Below are positions 19,103-28,054 of a stretch of DNA of 54,324 bases, piece after piece. The position numbers and the translations under genes are program-made. Source of the DNA: Bacteroidaceae bacterium (GTDB lineage Bacteria; Bacteroidota; Bacteroidia; Bacteroidales; Bacteroidaceae); contig JAFZWK010000027.1 in NCBI GenBank assembly GCA_017617335.1, positions 1-54,324 of the forward strand, read 5' to 3'. The notes below the pieces were generated by a model. It ran no database searches. It saw only the letters and a program-made list of their open reading frames with translations, and was not told the origin of the DNA. The first letter of the stretch is position 1; every line of letters begins with the position of its first letter.

Positions 19103-20167
19103 ATGGAAGAGCAAAAGAAAGTCGAGTTCGTTATTGATTTAAGAGAAATCGTTCGAACTTTATGGACAAAGAGGAATGTGTTCTTCAAGGTTATACCTGT
19201 CATATTCTTGTTATCGTGTATTTGGATTTTTCCTAAGCCTCGTTATTACAGAAGTGTAGTGAGTTTAGCACCAGAGATGTCCAATGGTGCTTCTATCGGA
19301 TCATTGGGAAGTATTGCTTCCTCTTTAGGCTTTGACTTAGGTGAGATGGGATCGGATGATGCAATATATCCCTTGTTGTATCCTGATTTGTTCGCTTCCA
19401 GCAATTTTATGGTTGGTTTGTTTGATATTCATGTGGTATCTTCGGATAAGGAAGTCGATACTGACTATTATACCTATATGTCTAAGATGCAGAAGATTTG
19501 TATATGGGATTATCCTAAGAGGTGGCTTCGTAAGTTGAAAAGAAGTATTTTTCCTAAAAAGAAGGCATTCTCGCTCAGCGAAGGAAATGGTCTCAATGCT
19601 TTTTCGCTCACGGAGGAGCAATATGGGATTGTCGAAAAGGTGAAGAAAAAGATTCTTTGTAACGTGGATAAGAAAACGATGGTCATTACAATTAACGTAA
19701 CGGATCAGGATCCCTTAATTGCTGCTACAATGGCTGATAGTGTACGTGTTCGGCTGCAAAACTATATCACAGACTATCGTACAAATAAAGCTCGTGTTGA
19801 TGAAATACATTATCAGGAGATGGCTGATAAGTCTTTGGCAATGTATCAAAATTCATGTGCAAAATATGCAAGATATGCAGATAGCCACAAGAATAGTTTG
19901 TTGCAATCTGTAAATACTGAGATTGGTGCTTTAGAGAATGAAATGCAACAAAACTATACTATTTATTCTGCATACATGACTCAATTACAGGCAGCAAGAG
20001 CTCGTGTTCAGGAGCGAACTCCTGCTTTTACAATCATCCAGGCTGCCTGTGTGCCAGTAAAACCTGCTGGACCGAAACGTCTTATTTTTGTCGTTGGCAT
20101 GTGTTTCTTGGCTTGTGTCGTTACGTCGTTATACATTGTGAAGGATCAACTACTTCCCCAATGGTAG
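19103..20167 (+). CDS. Wzz-type chain-length determinant
   Basis: A 354-residue inner membrane protein with the Wzz layout: a short cytoplasmic segment, a transmembrane helix (about 27-43), a periplasmic region with long helices (about 190-320), and a second helix near the C-terminus (about 330-350). The motif PVKPAGPKRLIF before the last helix is the conserved proline-rich segment. It would set polysaccharide chain length. There is no fused tyrosine kinase domain and no separate kinase gene in the locus. It starts 12 bases after the export gene. Confidence 0.88.
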   Translation: MEEQKKVEFVIDLREIVRTLWTKRNVFFKVIPVIFLLSCIWIFPKPRYYRSVVSLAPEMSNGASIGSLGSIASSLGFDLGEMGSDDAIYPLLYPDLFASSNFMVGLFDIHVVSSDKEVDTDYYTYMSKMQKICIWDYPKRWLRKLKRSIFPKKKAFSLSEGNGLNAFSLTEEQYGIVEKVKKKILCNVDKKTMVITINVTDQDPLIAATMADSVRVRLQNYITDYRTNKARVDEIHYQEMADKSLAMYQNSCAKYARYADSHKNSLLQSVNTEIGALENEMQQNYTIYSAYMTQLQAARARVQERTPAFTIIQAACVPVKPAGPKRLIFVVGMCFLACVVTSLYIVKDQLLPQW

Positions 20168-20186
20168 TTTGTAATCTGTTTGATAA

Positions 20187-21704
20187 GTGGACTCATCTCA
20201 ACGGATCATAGTAAATTCATTTGCACAGCAGATAAGGTCTGTTCTGAATGTTTGTCTTTCACTGTATTCCACCCGAATTGTTCTTGAAGCGTTGGGACAG
20301 AGTGATTATGGAATCTATTCGTTGATAGGTGGAGTTGTAGCAATGCTTTCTTTTTTGACAAACGCTATGGTGGTGACTACCCAGCGGCAACTGTCTTTCT
20401 GTCATGGCAAGGGCTTGTTGAAAGATGTTCGTCGCATGTTCTCAAACAGCTTGTTCCTTCACTTTATTCTTGGTGTGGCACTGGCTGTGGTTTTGTCCGC
20501 TGTCGGTCCAATGCTATTTAATGGATTCCTGAAAATTGATGCCTCGCGGATGGAAACATCTAAGATAGTCTACTCGTTAGTTGTCCTGTCTTTGCTCATT
20601 ACATTTCTCACAGCTCCTTTTCGGGCTTTGTTCATCGCCAGAGAGAACATTGTCTACATATCATGTGTTGATGTTATTGATGGCATTATCAAACTTATTG
20701 CAGCCATTTGGCTATTACACTGCCCTTTCGATCGTCTCATTGCCTATGCTTGTATTATTGTCGGCATCATGGCTTTTAATTTCATTGCGCTGGCAGCATG
20801 GGCACAAGTCAAATTCGAGGAAAGTACCCTATTACCCAGACGAAAAGACATCAATCGTCAGTCTCTTCATGAACTGACAGACTTCGCCGGATGGACTGTC
20901 TATAGCCAACTTTGCGTCATAGGTCGTACACAGGGTGTAGCTATTTTATTGAACCGTTTCTTTGGTACTATAATTAACGCTGCATACGGCATTGCCCAGC
21001 ATGTGTTTGGTTCTATTCAGTTTATTGCAATTTCAGTAACCAACGCTATGGCTCCTCAGATTATGAAAGCAGAAGGAAGTGGGGACCGTACGCGTATGCT
21101 TTATTTGTCTGAACTTTTGAGCAAATATGCGGTCTTGCTGTTATCTACGGTAACTATTCCGTTGGTTTTTGAGATGCCTTCTGTATTGAATCTTTGGTTG
21201 GGCGACATACCTGCAAATACTGTACTCTTGTGTCGTTTCATTCTTCTGACGGCATTGTGTGATCAGATTACCATTGGCCTTGGAACTGCCAATCAGGCAA
21301 TCGGACGTATTAGAAATTACTCAATCGTTGTAAATACCATCAAGATACTGACATTGCCGGTCTTCTGGCTCTGTATTCATCTGGATTATTCTTTGGGAAC
21401 AGCCATGTGTGTATATTTAGGTTTCGAGTTACTTTGTGCGCTGATACGCCTGCCTTTCCTTAAATACACGGCAGGGCTTTCCATACGCCATTTTTTCAAA
21501 CACGTTTTTGCCCGAATTTCCCTGCCTCTATTTGCTATAACGGTTGCATGTTGGCTTACCTCTGTCTTTATCCATACGTCTTTCCGTTTTTTGCTTACGG
21601 GCATCGTAGCATTGTTGGCTGCCATTCCTTCTGTTTGGTGTTTTGCCTTGGAGCCCACAGAACGTGTTGTGTTGTTGAGAATGATGAAAAGGAAAAAGGA
21701 CTGA
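20187..21704 (+). CDS. Wzx-type polysaccharide flippase
   Basis: A 505-residue MATE-like/MVF superfamily protein with about 12-14 hydrophobic helices. The N-terminal region (RIIVNSFAQQIRSVLNVCLS, then YSTRIVLEALGQSDYGIYSL) is typical of O-antigen and capsule flippases. It would move lipid-linked repeat units across the inner membrane. The start is GTG at 20187, 19 bases after the Wzz stop; no ATG near the N-terminus gives a better start. Confidence 0.88.
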   Translation: MDSSQRIIVNSFAQQIRSVLNVCLSLYSTRIVLEALGQSDYGIYSLIGGVVAMLSFLTNAMVVTTQRQLSFCHGKGLLKDVRRMFSNSLFLHFILGVALAVVLSAVGPMLFNGFLKIDASRMETSKIVYSLVVLSLLITFLTAPFRALFIARENIVYISCVDVIDGIIKLIAAIWLLHCPFDRLIAYACIIVGIMAFNFIALAAWAQVKFEESTLLPRRKDINRQSLHELTDFAGWTVYSQLCVIGRTQGVAILLNRFFGTIINAAYGIAQHVFGSIQFIAISVTNAMAPQIMKAEGSGDRTRMLYLSELLSKYAVLLLSTVTIPLVFEMPSVLNLWLGDIPANTVLLCRFILLTALCDQITIGLGTANQAIGRIRNYSIVVNTIKILTLPVFWLCIHLDYSLGTAMCVYLGFELLCALIRLPFLKYTAGLSIRHFFKHVFARISLPLFAITVACWLTSVFIHTSFRFLLTGIVALLAAIPSVWCFALEPTERVVLLRMMKRKKD

Positions 21705-21706
21705 AT

Positions 21707-22645
21707 ATGGTGAAAGAAAGCATCTTTGGGTTTCCCTTATTCAAGCGGCTGCGACATGCGCTACGTCCTGTAAGAACTTCCTATGAGTTGCTTGTGGGCA
21801 AATTGTTCCCGAAACGGTTGGCGTCTATACGCTATAAACAAGTATACGGAGTTGCCATTAACTGGAGTAATCCTAAGAACATCGACGAAAAGATCAACTG
21901 GTTAAAATTCTATTCCGACACGTCACGTTGGACACTTCTGGCTGACAAATATAGGGTACGACAGTATGTTGAGGAGTGTGGATTTGGCGATATGCTTGTT
22001 AAGCTTTACGGTAAGTGGGAACAGGCTGCCGATATAGATTGGGAAAGTCTTCCCAATCAGTTTGTAATGAAGACTAATCATGGCAGTGGCGATGTTTTGA
22101 TATGCCATGACAAGCAATTGACAGATCGTAAGTACTGGACGAAGATGTTTGATAAGTGGTTGCATACAGACTTTGGAAGTATGATGGGTGAGCCTCACTA
22201 TAAGTACATCAAACCCTGCGTCATTGCAGAGGAACTGCTTGATGCTGACAAGCAACCTATCGCTTCATCGTCGCTGATTGATTATAAAATATGGGCATTC
22301 AATGGCAAGCCTTCCTATATATGGTGTTGCCTCAACAGAACACCGAAGTCTGTTGAAGTCATTACTTACGATATGCAATGGAACCCACATCCCGAATTCT
22401 CTATTGATACCCCACACTATATACTGACTGATAAGAGAATTCCTCGTCCTAATTCATTGGAAAGAATGCTGTATGCGGCTTCTGTGCTGTCGAAAGGATT
22501 TCCACAGGTGCGTGTGGACTTCTATGAAGTTGACGGCAAGGCCTACTTCGGCGAGATGACGTTCACGTCATCATCTGGGGTCAACTATTTTTACACAGAT
22601 GAATTCAGAAACCATTTGGGAGATCATTGTCAACTGCTTTTATGA
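21707..22645 (+). CDS. ATP-grasp TupA-like glycosyltransferase-associated protein, copy 1
   Basis: A 312-residue protein of the ATP-grasp TupA family, common in polysaccharide clusters and thought to link amino acids or other groups to sugars. Key segments are NPKNIDEKINWLKFYSD, TLLADKYRVRQYV, QFVMKTNHGSGD (nucleotide loop), VIAEELL and PQVRVDFYEVDGKAYFGE, a metal-binding region. The frame is open well upstream, but ATG 21707 follows an AAGGAAAAAGGA stretch, is two bases after the Wzx stop and gives the family N-terminus. The gene ends in an ATGA overlap with the next. It is paralogous to 31312-32217. Confidence 0.85.
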   Translation: MVKESIFGFPLFKRLRHALRPVRTSYELLVGKLFPKRLASIRYKQVYGVAINWSNPKNIDEKINWLKFYSDTSRWTLLADKYRVRQYVEECGFGDMLVKLYGKWEQAADIDWESLPNQFVMKTNHGSGDVLICHDKQLTDRKYWTKMFDKWLHTDFGSMMGEPHYKYIKPCVIAEELLDADKQPIASSSLIDYKIWAFNGKPSYIWCCLNRTPKSVEVITYDMQWNPHPEFSIDTPHYILTDKRIPRPNSLERMLYAASVLSKGFPQVRVDFYEVDGKAYFGEMTFTSSSGVNYFYTDEFRNHLGDHCQLLL

Positions 22646-23898
22646 GATTGAATTTAAGATTTGATATTTTAAATCTGAAGAGGATCCTATGGATATTGGT
22701 TCCCATCATGGTGTTTCATGCTTCATTGACACTGAATGTCTATGAGAGTTTAATGCCCCTGTCCTATCTGTTGCAGTTTCTTGATATCCTTTTTTTCCTT
22801 TTCTCTCTCTATCTTTTTATAGTCCATCCTTCTTTAAGTCAGTTTGATTTCCTGATGGTTGGATACATTATCGTGATGATAGGAATTACTGCAATAGCAT
22901 CAACGGACTTGAAGAATATGATTTATGTAGCTGTAGATGTTCTCTTCATGGTCACATTATTCAACTATTGTAAAGATGGGAAGATGCCACTTCTGTTGAA
23001 AATACTTTCTCTTTCTCTATCTGTATGTGTTTACATTAATTTTATAGTATTGATTACGGACACATCATGGATGATAGTAGATGATAAGAATATTTTTGGA
23101 TATATTCTTGGAGATAATTATAATCAAGTGGTATCTCGCATTATTCCAGCCTTGCTTTGCAGCGTTTTGACTTCAAAATATGGATTTCTTTGGAAGGTCA
23201 ATAGTGTTGCTACTTTTCTGACAGGATTTATAGGAGTTTTATTTCTTGGATCAATGACTGCAACTTCAGGATTGGTGTTGTTTGTGCTTTTCTGTGCGGT
23301 ACCCAGTCTCTCTCTTAAGCGAATTGGAGTTTGGGGGATGTTCTTGTTTTATGTTTTTTTTCAGATTGTTGTTTGTTTTAATGGTACAGGTTTACAGAAT
23401 AATGATTTGGCAGTCTACATTATTGTTGATGTCTTAGGAAAAGATATTACTTTTACACACAGGACAGAATTGTGGGACGCTGCAATACACGTCTTTACAG
23501 AATCTCCTTTGTTTGGTAACGGTTATGTTGATAGAGATTGGTATATGAGTAATATGAGTAGTTTGGCAATGGGACCCCATAATCTCATTTTTTATATCAT
23601 GATATCCGGTGGCATTGTTCTCTTGGCTGCTTTTCTTTGTATGTTTGCCATGGCAATAACCAGATGTGTGAAATCTACAGAGGTTTCTCGCCGCAAATTG
23701 AATTTGTTGTTTGGGCAGGCAGTCTTTTTGTTCATGCAGACGATGGAATACTATCCGTTCTTTTTTAACTTCCTCCTTCTTAATTTGGTATATTATTATG
23801 AGGAGTTTGGTATGGAGAAAAAAGTGCATCTTGCAGTTTCTTCCCCAGTAAGCAACCCCATTAATGATGATTATGGAAAAACAGACACAACCGAATAA
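22642..23898 (+). CDS. O-antigen polymerase-like membrane protein (Wzy)
   Basis: A 418-residue membrane protein with about ten hydrophobic helices. The motif LFGNGYVDRDW followed by GPHNLIFYIMISGG is characteristic of the Wzy/O-antigen ligase family, which polymerises lipid-linked repeat units in the periplasm. ATG 22642 overlaps the TGA of the preceding gene (ATGA), so I prefer it to the TTG five codons earlier. Composition is AT-rich, as is usual for this gene type. Confidence 0.85.
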   Translation: MRLNLRFDILNLKRILWILVPIMVFHASLTLNVYESLMPLSYLLQFLDILFFLFSLYLFIVHPSLSQFDFLMVGYIIVMIGITAIASTDLKNMIYVAVDVLFMVTLFNYCKDGKMPLLLKILSLSLSVCVYINFIVLITDTSWMIVDDKNIFGYILGDNYNQVVSRIIPALLCSVLTSKYGFLWKVNSVATFLTGFIGVLFLGSMTATSGLVLFVLFCAVPSLSLKRIGVWGMFLFYVFFQIVVCFNGTGLQNNDLAVYIIVDVLGKDITFTHRTELWDAAIHVFTESPLFGNGYVDRDWYMSNMSSLAMGPHNLIFYIMISGGIVLLAAFLCMFAMAITRCVKSTEVSRRKLNLLFGQAVFLFMQTMEYYPFFFNFLLLNLVYYYEEFGMEKKVHLAVSSPVSNPINDDYGKTDTTE

Positions 23899-25078
23899 AA
23901 TTGCCATTATTGCAGTTACCTTCAATCGCATAGATAGTTTGCAACGTCTTCTCGCGTCTTTGGAACATGCGCATTATACAGAAGAGGTTTCTTTGATTAT
24001 CAGTGTAGATAAGAGTGACATTGACGAGGTTGCATCTTTTGCCAATCAGTATTGTTGGCCTCATGGAGAGAAAATGGTTGTCTTGCAACCCCGCAATTTG
24101 GGCCTTCGAAGTCACATGTTATCTTTGGGACAACATTTTTCAAAATTCGATGCTTTGGTGGTCTTGGAAGATGATGTCTCTGTTTCTCCCGCATTTTATG
24201 ATTATGTTAAAGCCTGTTTCTCTCGATATTCCGATGACGATCGTATTGCCGGAATAAGTCTTTATGCGCATGCTGTTTGCAATCAGAACGACCTTCCTTT
24301 CATCCCTGCAAAATCAGAATTTGATGTTTATTTTATGCATTATGCCGCCTCGTGGGGTGAGGTGTGGATGAAAAGGCAATGGTGTGCATTTTATGAATGG
24401 TATCAAAGTCACAGTGACGAGTTTTATTTGGACAATCTCCCGCCTTGCATTAATCGATGGCCTAAAACTTCCTGGTTAAAGTACCACATACGCTATTGTA
24501 TAGAGACGCAAAAGTACTTCGTTTACCCATATTCCAGTTATTCAACGAACAACGCTGATTCGGGAGTACATTTTCACTATTCAGACACTTTGTACCAATC
24601 TGTATTACAGGTAACTCCCCAAACAGCGTTTCGATTGCCTTCCTTGGATGAGTCTATCATCCGATATGACGGTTTCTTTGAACCAGAATATTTAGCTCCA
24701 TATCTTTTCGTGGACGATAAAGATTTATGTGTAGATTTATATGGAATGAAGCATCCCAATCTGTATCGACGTTATCTCTTGTCCACCCAAAGTCATCCTT
24801 ATCGCATAGTTCGGTCTTTTGCATTGGAATTGCGTCCAATAGAGATGAATATTATCCAGAACCAGCAAGGTCAAGGTATTTGGCTTTATGACACAACGGA
24901 ATCTGCTATTGCCCCCAAGGTTGATGCATATCAAAGATATTATTACTTGTATGGTAAAGCTTTTTATCGAGCAATTTTTATGCTGGGAGGATGCAAAATC
25001 ATCAAATTACTATTGGATTTGATTGCTTATAAATTAAATAAAGTATTTCATTGGCATTTGCCATGCCATCTTAATTGA
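23864..25078 (+). CDS. GT-A glycosyltransferase (family 2 or GNT-I-like)
   Basis: A 404-residue protein with the GT-A fold: IAIIAVTFNRIDSLQRLLAS at the N-terminus, SLIISVDKSD, and the metal-binding LEDDV at about residue 101. ASWGEVWMKRQW is a probable acceptor region. It is slightly longer than simple family 2 enzymes. The first ATG (23864) overlaps the Wzy gene by 35 bases; ATGs at 23867 and 23873 are alternatives. It is the last gene before the inverted-repeat element. Confidence 0.85.
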   Translation: MMIMEKQTQPNKIAIIAVTFNRIDSLQRLLASLEHAHYTEEVSLIISVDKSDIDEVASFANQYCWPHGEKMVVLQPRNLGLRSHMLSLGQHFSKFDALVVLEDDVSVSPAFYDYVKACFSRYSDDDRIAGISLYAHAVCNQNDLPFIPAKSEFDVYFMHYAASWGEVWMKRQWCAFYEWYQSHSDEFYLDNLPPCINRWPKTSWLKYHIRYCIETQKYFVYPYSSYSTNNADSGVHFHYSDTLYQSVLQVTPQTAFRLPSLDESIIRYDGFFEPEYLAPYLFVDDKDLCVDLYGMKHPNLYRRYLLSTQSHPYRIVRSFALELRPIEMNIIQNQQGQGIWLYDTTESAIAPKVDAYQRYYYLYGKAFYRAIFMLGGCKIIKLLLDLIAYKLNKVFHWHLPCHLN

Positions 25079-25151
25079 GGAATGATTTCCTAAACATTCT
25101 ATCTCTCTCTTAACCGTCTCCGACTAATGTCTTTCGCTTTACTGTAATGAG

Positions 25152-25275
25152 TATACTATACTTTTTGGGCCACCAAACTGCAAAACTGCCACCTTTGATG
25201 TGTAATATGCTTATTTCCTGCACGTTAGAAGGGTGACAGTTTGGGTGTAGGCAGATTAAAAGGGTGTAGGTTTTA
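25152..25275 (+). repeat. Left inverted repeat of a 3.0-kb element
   Basis: This end aligns without gaps to the reverse complement of 28055-28178. Shared blocks are TATACTAT at the outer end, CTGCAAAACTGCCACC (25178-25193), TGCTTATTT, GTTA, GGTGACAGTTT (25232-25242) and GGTGTAGG. From 25178 inward about 69 of 97 positions agree by hand count. The inner end overlaps the last codons and stop of the VirE-like gene. Confidence 0.85.
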
Positions 25276-27379
25276 CATAGAATTCGCTGCCTTTTCTGGA
25301 TCGTCGGTAGGGAATTTCCTGATGTCCGCGTAAAGAACGTCCAAAACTGTTGGCGGCAGGTACCTGAAAGGCGGAACCGGCACGTTGCTTGATGGCGAGC
25401 AGGATTTCGGTGGTCGTCATCCATTGGCCATCCTTGGCATTGCCCGTGGGAATTGTGAAGTACTGATAGAAGAATATCTCGGCGCTGCTCAGCATCTGGA
25501 AGCGGCTGTTGTGTTCCATGATAGCCTGCGTCTCCGCATCGTCAAACCAGTAGCGGGTTCCAGCGTTGAGTTCGGCTTGTGCCTGCGCATAGAGTTGGGC
25601 GTAGTTGGGAGTTTGGCTGACATTGATGTTGCCTGTGACCTGCACGCCAAGGAAACGGCGAGAACCGGTGGGGTCGGCAAGCACGTCAGAGATGTTTGTC
25701 GTGGCGATGAACGAAGCCAGTCGGGGTACCTCCTCTGTGTGGGAGGCATAGGGGCGTTTCACCTTTACCGATGGAAGTTGCAGGATGTTCTTCAGGAACC
25801 CTTGTTGCTTCTGAGGCGAGATGCGATTGAACTCGTCGAGATTGATGAGCAGCATCTGCGACATGGCCAGATGTACGGGTCGTTCCTCGGAGAGCGACAG
25901 GTTGTCGGTGTAGCCCCATGCGCGAAGTTCAGGAGGCAGCAGCGAGCGGCAGAAAGCACTCTTGTGCATGCCTTGTCGCGAGATGAGCAACGGGACGATA
26001 GCATTTCCGTAGCGTCGATCGCGCCCCTTCCATTGCGCCACCATTGCCAGGAACCACGTGTGGAACCAGTCGGCCCACTGCGACGCGTTGTCAGTGGGCA
26101 CGGTGGCAGCGAGGGCGCGGATATGATCGCGTCCGTCCCACGTACTGCACTCGCGGAACAGGTAGTCGTCAATGGGGTCGAAATCTCGGATGCGTGTGGA
26201 GTGAACATAGCGCTTCACGTCGCGGTTCCATACGTTAAGTCCCGCTATCTGTAAATCGGTGGTGAACGTGTTGATGACCTTGTCCGTGACGGGACGCCAC
26301 GGCGTGATCCATGTGTGGTTGGCGCGATATTCTGTGTATCCCATTACGGTGTTGTATCGGAATACGTACCGGTTCTCCATGCGTCGGATGACTTGTTGCA
26401 TCAGCGATTCTTTCAGTTCGAGTGGTGGCTGCTGTCGTCGTCTGGCGTTTTCTTCATCATATACAGCGCTGACGAGCGTGCGCACGAAATCCTCCGTCAA
26501 CCCTGGCTTGTCCTTGAAGATCAAGTGTCGCCACAGGTGGCAAACCGCTTCTTCCTCTGGCCACCCCATTCCGTAGAGCTCTGTGGCCATGCCTGTGATG
26601 AAATCCTTGAACCAAGTGTTGTCTTGATGTTTGGGAGGACTGATGAGTGCCATCACTTTCCGCGCTGCCTCGTCGTATGCACGTTCGTAGTTTTGATAGG
26701 CTGTCATGTCGATTTCTTCGAAGTTGCGTTGCTCTGGCAGGGCGAGCAGATGGGCATCGGCATCATCATTGTCTGTAGCGAAGGTCGCACTGTCTGTGAT
26801 GCGGAGTGGTACAGCGGCGGTGTTCGTGAGCGGTTGCTCATCAAGCGGTAATAAGAAGAAGTGGCGCAGGGAGGGTATCATGCGTGTGACATGAACGGGC
26901 AGGAGCGCATCGTAGATGGGCACCACACTATGGTAGGCATGAGCATAGAACGTCTCGACATCCTGTTCTTCGACAGGTAGCGAGCCATCGGGGCGCGCCA
27001 CGCTGACAAGGATGATTACCTCTGTGCCTGTAGCTCCTATGAAGGTGGCAAACGTCGAAGGCATTGCCATGGCAGCTTGTTTCACGTCGTTACAGAGTGT
27101 GTCGCTCATAAGTTGCCGTACTTCCAGGACGACGAGGCCATTGAAACGGGCAATACCCAAGGCTCCATTTTCCTGACGGCGAAGCTCTGCGGCGGCATAT
27201 ACGTGAGGAATCTCGCTATAGCGGCGATAGTGTTCGGCCCGTTCTGGTGTGGTCTTGTTGCGGAAAAGACCGATGAGGGAATTGTTGGCATCCGTGCCGA
27301 TGCGCTCGAAAAATTTGGTTGCCTCCCACTGTTTGAAGTGTAGGTTGCCTTTGTCGTTTTTGATGGTTGAGAAACGCAT
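25256..27379 (-). CDS. VirE_N / VirE-type P-loop primase-helicase-like protein
   Basis: A 707-residue protein of the Bacteroidetes BT4734/VirE group. Residues about 10-165 match the VirE_N region, related to archaeo-eukaryotic primases; the acidic pair expected after the hydrophobic strand appears as LVVLEVRQL, so activity may be lost. Residues about 380-600 are the VirE P-loop domain: ISRQGMHKSAF (Walker A, K473), LLINLDEF (Walker B, D515-E516) and DPTGSRRF (arginine finger). A DUF3874-like tail follows. It would handle nucleic acid, perhaps as a replication helicase. ATG 27379 is preferred to the in-frame start at 27490 because MRFSTIKNDKG is the expected N-terminus. Its last codons lie in the left inverted repeat. 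Confidence 0.85.
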   Translation of the reverse strand: MRFSTIKNDKGNLHFKQWEATKFFERIGTDANNSLIGLFRNKTTPERAEHYRRYSEIPHVYAAAELRRQENGALGIARFNGLVVLEVRQLMSDTLCNDVKQAAMAMPSTFATFIGATGTEVIILVSVARPDGSLPVEEQDVETFYAHAYHSVVPIYDALLPVHVTRMIPSLRHFFLLPLDEQPLTNTAAVPLRITDSATFATDNDDADAHLLALPEQRNFEEIDMTAYQNYERAYDEAARKVMALISPPKHQDNTWFKDFITGMATELYGMGWPEEEAVCHLWRHLIFKDKPGLTEDFVRTLVSAVYDEENARRRQQPPLELKESLMQQVIRRMENRYVFRYNTVMGYTEYRANHTWITPWRPVTDKVINTFTTDLQIAGLNVWNRDVKRYVHSTRIRDFDPIDDYLFRECSTWDGRDHIRALAATVPTDNASQWADWFHTWFLAMVAQWKGRDRRYGNAIVPLLISRQGMHKSAFCRSLLPPELRAWGYTDNLSLSEERPVHLAMSQMLLINLDEFNRISPQKQQGFLKNILQLPSVKVKRPYASHTEEVPRLASFIATTNISDVLADPTGSRRFLGVQVTGNINVSQTPNYAQLYAQAQAELNAGTRYWFDDAETQAIMEHNSRFQMLSSAEIFFYQYFTIPTGNAKDGQWMTTTEILLAIKQRAGSAFQVPAANSFGRSLRGHQEIPYRRSRKGSEFYVKPTPF

Positions 27380-27461
27380 GATGTAGAATAAAGTGTGTTG
27401 GTTGGAAATTGAATATCGAGGATTGTGTTGAGAGGGTTCTTGCGACGTGTTGTGATGCCGT

Positions 27462-27499
27462 GTCCCACGTGTGGGACGAGAGAATCCCACGTGTGGGAC
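27462..27499. repeat. Two adjacent CCCACGTGTGGG palindromes
   Basis: GTCCCACGTGTGGGAC (27462-27477) and TCCCACGTGTGGGAC (27485-27499) lie seven bases apart between the two genes of the element. Each has 6-7-bp arms around GT. In RNA they could form two small hairpins between the cistrons; in DNA they could be an operator. They are separate from the terminal repeats. Confidence 0.75.
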
Positions 27500-27514
27500 A
27501 TGCTGTTGCTACGC

Positions 27515-27946
27515 TTAGGGAAAGTAGTATTGTTCGTTGTAGTTGTCAAACGGTTCGTCGCTTTGGTAGCCGAAGCTCTGCAGGTGGCTGATGACGCGTG
27601 CCTGCTGTTCGGGCGAAATGTCATATTCGCCATCGCGATACCGGTAGTATTGGGAGCGGCTTCCAAAGATGTCAAACAACCCTCTGCGTATGTCGCTGGC
27701 AAGGCCTGTGCTTCTGGAAGCCAGCAGGCGTTTCATGCCGCGGGCAATCCGGACGGGTTCCTTTGTGGCAAAGAGGCGGCAGCGGTCGTCTTGGCGGGCG
27801 GCGGGAAGGACGGTGGCGTGATGGGTGAGGTCGGGGGGTGCCAGCTGGGCTATGGCATAGCGCAGGCAGTTGTTGGAGAGCGGACAGTCGTGTTGGAAAC
27901 AGATTGCCCAATCATGGGGTGCGAGGGAATATGTCAGGTCTTGCAT
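27515..27946 (-). CDS. Small DUF6078-like protein partnered with VirE
   Basis: A 143-residue protein. The N-terminal part has closely spaced Cys residues (CFQHDCPLSNNCLRY), which may bind metal. The C-terminal part has DIFGSRSQYYRYRDGEYDISPEQQARVISHLQSFGY, which reads like a small helical domain. It resembles the DUF6078 proteins encoded beside VirE-type genes in Bacteroidales; that name is from memory and unverified. It is the first gene after the internal promoter, and the VirE-like gene starts 135 bases later. Confidence 0.6.
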   Translation of the reverse strand: MQDLTYSLAPHDWAICFQHDCPLSNNCLRYAIAQLAPPDLTHHATVLPAARQDDRCRLFATKEPVRIARGMKRLLASRSTGLASDIRRGLFDIFGSRSQYYRYRDGEYDISPEQQARVISHLQSFGYQSDEPFDNYNEQYYFP

Positions 27947-28021
27947 AATGTTGAGTTTTATGGTTAGAAATTCATACTTCGTTTTGATGTTGGCAATGAT
28001 CTTAGCTTGCTAATTGTACTG

Positions 28022-28052
28022 CAAAGATAATAAGAAAATCTTGAATTTGCAA
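28022..28052 (-). promoter_or_regulatory. Promoter of the DUF6078-VirE operon
   Basis: On the minus strand TTG (28052-28050) and TATCTTTG (28029-28022) are separated by 20 bases, an excellent Bacteroidetes promoter. The -33 box directly abuts the inner end of the right inverted repeat, so a protein bound to the repeat could control it. The leader is about 70 bases. Confidence 0.75.
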
Positions 28053-28054
28053 GT

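Noticed and set aside
21548-21706. Upstream start of the first TupA-like gene
   Set aside because: It would overlap the flippase gene by more than 150 bases and adds no family sequence.
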